This document shows positions 6,584-10,608 of a stretch of 10,608 nucleotides of DNA, piece by piece. The DNA comes from Pseudomonadota bacterium (GTDB lineage Bacteria > Pseudomonadota > Alphaproteobacteria > Acetobacterales > Acetobacteraceae): contig JAKAZJ010000029.1 of NCBI GenBank assembly GCA_021826565.1, positions 1 to 10,608 on the forward strand, read 5' to 3'. Every line of letters starts with the position of its first letter. Position 1 is the first letter of the stretch. The position numbers and the translations under genes are program-made. The notes beneath the pieces are model-generated. The model saw nothing but the letters and a program-made list of their open reading frames with translations. It ran no database searches and was not told the DNA's origin.

Positions 6584-6694
6584 GGGTCTGTGAATGAATG
6601 CCCATCAACGGCCCAGTCCGAAGGAAACCCCGAGCCATTTCTGCGCGCGTTCATGCACCAGTTCGATTGATCTTCCCACTCTGAGACGTCGGCG
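6584..6694. other. Gap between greA and the threonine ammonia-lyase gene, nothing firmly identified
   Basis: These 111 bases are less GC-rich than the flanking genes. I see no hairpin with a T-run after greA, no clear promoter hexamers and no good Shine-Dalgarno sequence; GAG at 6683-6685 is the best purine run before the GTG at 6695. A short frame from ATG 6594 and, on the minus strand, a tail reading IELVHERAQKWLGVSFGLGR then stop are both open but too short to call. The segment could be a worn remnant of a mobile element or just spacer. Confidence 0.4.
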
Positions 6695-7891
6695 GTGATC
6701 ACGCTGGCAGATGTTCAGGCCGCCGCCGAACGCATCTCCGGCGCGGTACGCCGCACGCCCACCCTGCCCGCGGAGGCGATCTCGCGTGCCACCGGGGCCG
6801 AAGTGTTCCTGAAGCTGGACAATCTGCAAGTCACCGGAGCGTTCAAGGAACGCGGGGCGGCGAACCGGCTGGCGCTGATGTCGGCCGAGGAATGCGCGCG
6901 CGGCGTGGTCGCTATGTCAGCCGGGAACCACGCCCAGGCGGTGGCGCGCCATGCCGCGCTGCGGGGCATCGCCGCTACCATCGTCATGCCGAGCTTCACG
7001 CCCGCCACCAAGGTCACCCGCACCGCGGCCTGGGGAGCGGAGGTCGTGCTGCACGGCACCACCCTGGCCGAGGCCGCCGCCCATGCCCACGCGTTGGCTG
7101 CCGATCGCGGCCTGGTATTCATTCACCCGTACGACGACCCCGCGGTGATGGCCGGGCAAGGCACGCTGGCGCTGGAATTGCTGGAAGACGCGCCCGGCCT
7201 GGACACGCTGGCGATCCCGGTCGGCGGCGGCGGCTTGCTGGCCGGCTGCGCGGTCGCCGCGCGCGGCAAGCAGCCCGACATCGTCGTATTCGGGGTGGAA
7301 GTGGAAGGCTACGCCGCCATGGCCCAGCGCCTGGCCGGAGAAACGGTTTCGGTCGGCGGCCCCACCATCGCCGAGGGCATCGCCGTGCGCGACGTGGGCG
7401 AGGCGCCGCTGGCGGTGCTGCGCGCGCTCGGAATCGAAATACTGGTAGTGCCGGAACGCGCGATCGAGCAGGCGATCGGCTTGCTGGCGGAAGGCGCGAA
7501 GGTCGTCGCGGAAGGTGCCGGCGCCGCCGCGCTGGCCGCACTGCTGACGTTTCCCGACCGCTTCGCCGGACGGCGCGTGGGCGTGCCGGTGTGCGGGGGA
7601 AATATCGACGCACGGATCCTTTCCAACGTTCTGCTGCGCTGCCTGCTGCGCGACGGGCGCCTGCTGCGCCTGCACATGCAGATCCCCGACCGCCCCGGCG
7701 TTCTGGCCGATATCGCCGGACGCATCGGCGGCTCGGGCGGGAACATCATCGAGGTCTCCCACCAGCGTTTGTTCGCCGCCGCATCCGTGCAGGCCGCCGA
7801 GCTGGAAGTGATGGTGGAAGCGCGCGACCCGTTGCACGCCGAGGCGATCACCGCGGCGCTGGGCGAGAGCTACGTGGTGCGGCGCGTGTAG
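6695..7891 (+). CDS. ilvA: Threonine ammonia-lyase, medium form with C-terminal ACT domain
   Basis: This is a pyridoxal-phosphate enzyme of fold type II that deaminates threonine to 2-oxobutanoate and ammonia, the entry to isoleucine synthesis or a step of threonine breakdown. Of its 398 residues, about 1-320 form the catalytic part: K51 in TGAFKERGA is the PLP lysine, SAGNHAQ (75-81) the substrate loop, VGGGGL (176-181) the phosphate-binding glycine loop, and CGGNID (300-305) the residues near the pyridine ring. Residues 326-398 (LHMQIPDRPGVLADIAGRIG onward) form one ACT domain, a place where amino acids such as isoleucine or valine often regulate the enzyme. The single ACT fits the shorter 'medium' class, not the about 500-residue biosynthetic form. 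A related serine or hydroxyaspartate ammonia-lyase activity cannot be excluded. GTG 6695 is the only reasonable start, since TGA lies in frame at 6668-6670. It ends 29 bases from the stop of the convergent shc gene. Confidence 0.92.
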   Translation: MITLADVQAAAERISGAVRRTPTLPAEAISRATGAEVFLKLDNLQVTGAFKERGAANRLALMSAEECARGVVAMSAGNHAQAVARHAALRGIAATIVMPSFTPATKVTRTAAWGAEVVLHGTTLAEAAAHAHALAADRGLVFIHPYDDPAVMAGQGTLALELLEDAPGLDTLAIPVGGGGLLAGCAVAARGKQPDIVVFGVEVEGYAAMAQRLAGETVSVGGPTIAEGIAVRDVGEAPLAVLRALGIEILVVPERAIEQAIGLLAEGAKVVAEGAGAAALAALLTFPDRFAGRRVGVPVCGGNIDARILSNVLLRCLLRDGRLLRLHMQIPDRPGVLADIAGRIGGSGGNIIEVSHQRLFAAASVQAAELEVMVEARDPLHAEAITAALGESYVVRRV

Positions 7892-7920
7892 GCTGCCGGC
7901 GGCGGACGCGAAGAAGCCGT

Positions 7921-9858
7921 TCAGAACCCGAACCCCACAAGCTTGTCGTTGCTCGCCCGTAGCGTCCGGTAGCGCGCCAGCGCGAGCAGCGGAAAATACA
8001 GCCGGTAGCCGTGGTAGCGCAGGTAGAAGACGCGCGGGAAACCCACCGCGGTATAGGGCGTCTCGGCCCACGATCCGTCCGCCTCCTGCGTTGTCGCAAG
8101 ATATGCGATGCCGCGCGCAACGGCCGGATGGTCGGCCGCGCCGGCCGCCATCAGCCCAAGCACCGCCCAGGCGGTCTGGCTCGGCGTGCTGGTGTGAAAG
8201 CGGCCATGCGGCGCGTCGGTATAACTTTCCTCGTCTTCCCCCCAGCCCCCGTCCGCGCGCTGTACGGACACCAGCCAGGCAGCGGCGCGGGCGACGGCGG
8301 CGTCCGTGGGCGCAACCCCGGCGGCGTTCAGCGCGCATAGAACCGACCACGTCCCGTAGATGTAGTTGGTGCCCCAGCGGCCGAACCAGGACCCGTCCGC
8401 CTCCTGCTCGCGGCGTAGGAATGAGACGGCGCGCGCCATCGGCGGCGTGTCGGCGCGCATCCCGATCTGCGCCAGAAACGACACGCAGCGTGCGGTGACA
8501 TCCGCGGTCGGCGGGTCCAGCAGCGCACCGTGGTCGGCGAACGGGATGTGGTTCAGGTGCAGATGCGTGTTCTCCGGCTCGAACGCACCCCAGCCGCCGT
8601 CGAAATGGCCGCGGTCGCGCGACTGCATCCCCAGGATCCAGTCACGCGCCCGCGCGATCGCGCCCGCATGGGCGGGATCGCCGGCACGATGCAGCAGCAT
8701 CCCGACCACGGCGGTGTCGTCCACGTCCGGGTAATGGTCGTTCCAGTACTGGAACGCCCAGCCACCGGGTGCCAAGCCGGGGCGGCGCACCGCCCAGTCA
8801 CCTGATACCGTCGTGATCTGCCGCTCCGCCAGCCAGGCGCAGGCGGCGGTCACCGAAGCCGATTGCGCGCCCTCCGCCTCGGCCACCGCGTGGCCGGCCA
8901 GCGCCGTATCCCACACCGGCGACAGGCACGGCGAGCACCAAGCGCGGTCCGGCTCCTCCACCAGCAACTTGCGCACCGCGGACCATGCCGTGGCGGCCGG
9001 CGCGGTGTCGGGCGGGAAGCCCAGCGTGTCGAACATCATCACGCTGTTGGCGATGGCCGGGTAGATGCCGCCCAGGCCGTCCTCGCCATTGATGCGTTCG
9101 GTGACGAAGGTGACCGCCCGGTCGATCGCGCGGCGGCGGGTGCGCCGGGGAAATAGCGGTTCGGCGGCGCGCAGCACGCCGTCCAGCAGCTTGAACGCGC
9201 GCCCCCAGGCGGAACGATACGGGCCGCGGATGTAGTCGCGCACCTGTTCGGGCGGCGTGGCAAACAACTCCGCGACCGTGATGCCGCGCGGGTTGCGCGC
9301 GCGCGGGCGCAGCGCCATCAGCACCAGCAGCGGCACGATCACGGTGCGCGACCAGTACGACACCTTGCTAAGATGGAACGGGAACCATAGTGGCAGCAGC
9401 ATGATCTCGACCGGCATCGCCGGCACCGCGCGCCAGGGGACCGCGCCGAACAGGGCCAGTTGGGCGCGGGTGAACACGTTCGCCCGCTCCGCCCCGCCGG
9501 CCGCCAGGATTGCGGCGCGGGCGCGGGCCATGTGCGGCGCGTCCGGGGGGTCGCCAACGCAGCGCAACGCAAAATACGCCTTCACGCTGCAGGACAGATC
9601 GAACCGGCCGCCGGCGAATAACGGCCAGCCGCCATGCTCGCCCTGGTTCGCCCGCAGATAGACGCCGATCCGGGCTTCCAGGCCCGCGTCGATCCGGTCT
9701 AGGAAATGTTCCAGCAGCACGTATTCGGCCGGGATGGTGGCGTCGGCCTCCAGCGGGAACACGAAATGCCCGTCCCGGTTCTGCCTGGCGTCCAGGGCGG
9801 CGGTAGCGGCGGCGACGGCAGCGTCCAGCCGCGCATCGGTCAGCGAGGGATCGGTCAT
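7921..9858 (-). CDS. shc: Squalene-hopene cyclase
   Basis: The enzyme is a membrane-bound class II terpene cyclase that turns squalene into hopene and hopanol, the core of the membrane hopanoids. The 645 residues are normal length. The N-terminus has QNRDGHFVFPLEADATIPAE, a family hallmark; NQGEHGGWPLF and GGIYPAIANSVMMFDTLG follow. The protonating acid motif DVDDTA is at 378-383, with the preceding GGWAFQYW (365-372). Several QW repeats are visible, including QEADGSWFGRWG (485-496), QRADGGWGEDEESYTD (533-548) and QEADGSW (591-597). The C-terminal VFYLRYHGYRLYFPLLALARY (split at 610-620 and 621-630) carries the active-site aromatic residues. ATG 9858-9856 gives the correct family start; the frame stays open further upstream, but only as a shadow of hpnE. 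The start overlaps the hpnE stop by four bases (ATGA), so the two are translationally coupled. One QW repeat (412-426) holds about four extra residues. Confidence 0.97.
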   Translation of the reverse strand: MTDPSLTDARLDAAVAAATAALDARQNRDGHFVFPLEADATIPAEYVLLEHFLDRIDAGLEARIGVYLRANQGEHGGWPLFAGGRFDLSCSVKAYFALRCVGDPPDAPHMARARAAILAAGGAERANVFTRAQLALFGAVPWRAVPAMPVEIMLLPLWFPFHLSKVSYWSRTVIVPLLVLMALRPRARNPRGITVAELFATPPEQVRDYIRGPYRSAWGRAFKLLDGVLRAAEPLFPRRTRRRAIDRAVTFVTERINGEDGLGGIYPAIANSVMMFDTLGFPPDTAPAATAWSAVRKLLVEEPDRAWCSPCLSPVWDTALAGHAVAEAEGAQSASVTAACAWLAERQITTVSGDWAVRRPGLAPGGWAFQYWNDHYPDVDDTAVVGMLLHRAGDPAHAGAIARARDWILGMQSRDRGHFDGGWGAFEPENTHLHLNHIPFADHGALLDPPTADVTARCVSFLAQIGMRADTPPMARAVSFLRREQEADGSWFGRWGTNYIYGTWSVLCALNAAGVAPTDAAVARAAAWLVSVQRADGGWGEDEESYTDAPHGRFHTSTPSQTAWAVLGLMAAGAADHPAVARGIAYLATTQEADGSWAETPYTAVGFPRVFYLRYHGYRLYFPLLALARYRTLRASNDKLVGFGF

Positions 9859-10608
9859 GGTCCGGAGTTCAACAGCAGCGCGGCGGCGCGATGGCCGGAG
9901 CGGATGGCACCTTCGATCGTCCCGGGCAAGCCGGTCGCGGTCCAGTCGCCCGCCAGCGCCAGGTTGGCGAACGCCGTCCTCGGTCCCGGGCGGCGCGCCT
10001 CCTGCGCGGCGGTGGCGGCGATGGTCGCGCGCTTCTCCTTGACCACGCGGAACGGCGGCATCGGCCCGGTCGGCAGGCCAAGCGCGGCGCAGACCTCGGG
10101 CCATACCCGGGCGGCCAGGGTTTCGGCCGGTTGATCGACCAGGCGGTTGGCGGCGCTGACCGTCACCGAGACATGGCCCTGCTTGACGAACACCCATTCC
10201 GCCGTGCCGCCGATCAGACCGACGAAGCCCGGCGCGCAGGGCGGGGCATTCAGCTTGTAATGCAGATTGAGGATCGCCTCGAACGCATCGGGCACCGTGA
10301 GGCCGGGGAGCAGGCTGCCGGCCACCCAGGGAGGCAGCGCCATCACCACTTGGTCGCCGGCACGCAGCACCACCGGCCCCTCGGTGGTCCGCAGCGCCGC
10401 GAGCCGCCCGGCTTCCATGTCCAGCGCGGCGATCCGTCGGCCGAACTGGACCGGGGCACCGCGCGCCGTGAGCCAGGCGACGGCGGGATCGATCAGGCTA
10501 TCGGCCAGCGACCGGCGTGGCAGCAACGGACGGCACGCCGCGCCCCCGGCCAGCAGCGTCTCGCGCAACACCGCACCCAACAGCCGAGCCAGCCCCATCT
10601 CCGGCGCG
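9855..10608 (-). CDS. hpnE: HpnE, squalene-associated FAD-dependent desaturase, C-terminal part (runs off the right edge)
   Basis: HpnE is a flavoprotein amine-oxidase relative. In the three-step HpnC-HpnD-HpnE route from farnesyl diphosphate it reduces hydroxysqualene to squalene, the substrate of the next gene. The last 251 residues are visible. They include a FAD-domain segment with PLLPRRSLADSLIDPAVAWL, then VQFGRRIAALDMEAGRL and VVMALPPWVAGSLLPGL, the AILNLHYKLNAP stretch typical of the family, and the C-terminal flavin-binding motif NLALAGDWTATGLPGTIEGA followed by IRSGHRAAALLL. The N-terminal dinucleotide-binding GxGxxG is outside the window, so the start is unknown; the internal ATG at 10598 is not taken as the start because the frame continues to the edge. 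Its stop TGA 9857-9855 overlaps the shc start. The arrangement suggests that hpnC and hpnD lie just beyond the right edge, but this is inference. Confidence 0.93.
   Translation of the reverse strand, partial: APEMGLARLLGAVLRETLLAGGAACRPLLPRRSLADSLIDPAVAWLTARGAPVQFGRRIAALDMEAGRLAALRTTEGPVVLRAGDQVVMALPPWVAGSLLPGLTVPDAFEAILNLHYKLNAPPCAPGFVGLIGGTAEWVFVKQGHVSVTVSAANRLVDQPAETLAARVWPEVCAALGLPTGPMPPFRVVKEKRATIAATAAQEARRPGPRTAFANLALAGDWTATGLPGTIEGAIRSGHRAAALLLNSGP

Noticed and set aside
6917..8350. 477-codon open frame on the minus strand across the ends of ilvA and shc
   Set aside because: It overlaps two well-supported genes in other frames, has low-complexity Arg/Gly composition and matches no family I know.
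9859..10197. Extension of the shc frame by 113 codons upstream of ATG 9858
   Set aside because: The added sequence lies in the second frame of hpnE, is Arg/Gly/Pro-rich, and Shc proteins begin as MTDPSL...-like leaders shortly before the QNRDGHFVF motif.
1..10608. CRISPR array, tRNA, rRNA, prophage or defence genes
   Set aside because: No regularly spaced repeats, no cloverleaf-like sequence, and no integrase, transposase, nuclease or toxin families were seen in any frame.

Overview
This looks like a chromosomal housekeeping window from a GC-rich alphaproteobacterium, most likely of the Acetobacteraceae/Rhodospirillales type. The reasons are the strong G/C bias at third codon positions, the neighbourhood dnaG - yqeY - carA - carB - greA, the style of the DnaG zinc motif, and a hopanoid block (hpnE-shc). 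The lineage call is an inference from gene content and remembered family features, not from a search.

Layout. Minus strand, 963 to 1: a GatB/YqeY-family gene followed with a one-base TGATG overlap by the 5' part of dnaG, which runs off the left edge. Divergent from it, plus strand: carA (1105-2454), a small unrecognised gene of 83 codons (2454-2705, TGATG overlap with carA), carB (2780-6022), then greA (6110-6583) after a strong nested hairpin, then a threonine ammonia-lyase with a C-terminal ACT domain (6695-7891). Convergent from the right edge, minus strand: the 3' part of hpnE (10608-9855), overlapping by ATGA with shc, squalene-hopene cyclase (9858-7921). Every stretch longer than 300 bases is occupied by a gene.

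How the genes work together. CarA and CarB form carbamoyl-phosphate synthetase, which feeds pyrimidine and arginine synthesis. GreA rescues stalled RNA polymerase. The threonine ammonia-lyase makes 2-oxobutanoate, an entry to isoleucine. HpnE and Shc are the last steps of squalene formation and its cyclisation to the hopane skeleton.

The most interesting point is carA. Its product carries about 65 extra N-terminal residues that read as a small Cro/YdaS-like helix-turn-helix, ahead of a complete and apparently active glutaminase subunit. The 141-bp divergent region in front of it contains three palindromes with the same geometry (five-base arms, five-base spacer, GGGRA/TYCCC type), two of them within a near-perfect 19-base direct repeat. 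This suggests that CarA, a metabolic enzyme, may bind DNA in its own control region, perhaps also controlling yqeY-dnaG. The small protein wedged between carA and carB also has a winged-helix-like look, and CarB keeps the residues of the UMP allosteric site. Binding, the operator role and the ligand are all inferred, not shown.
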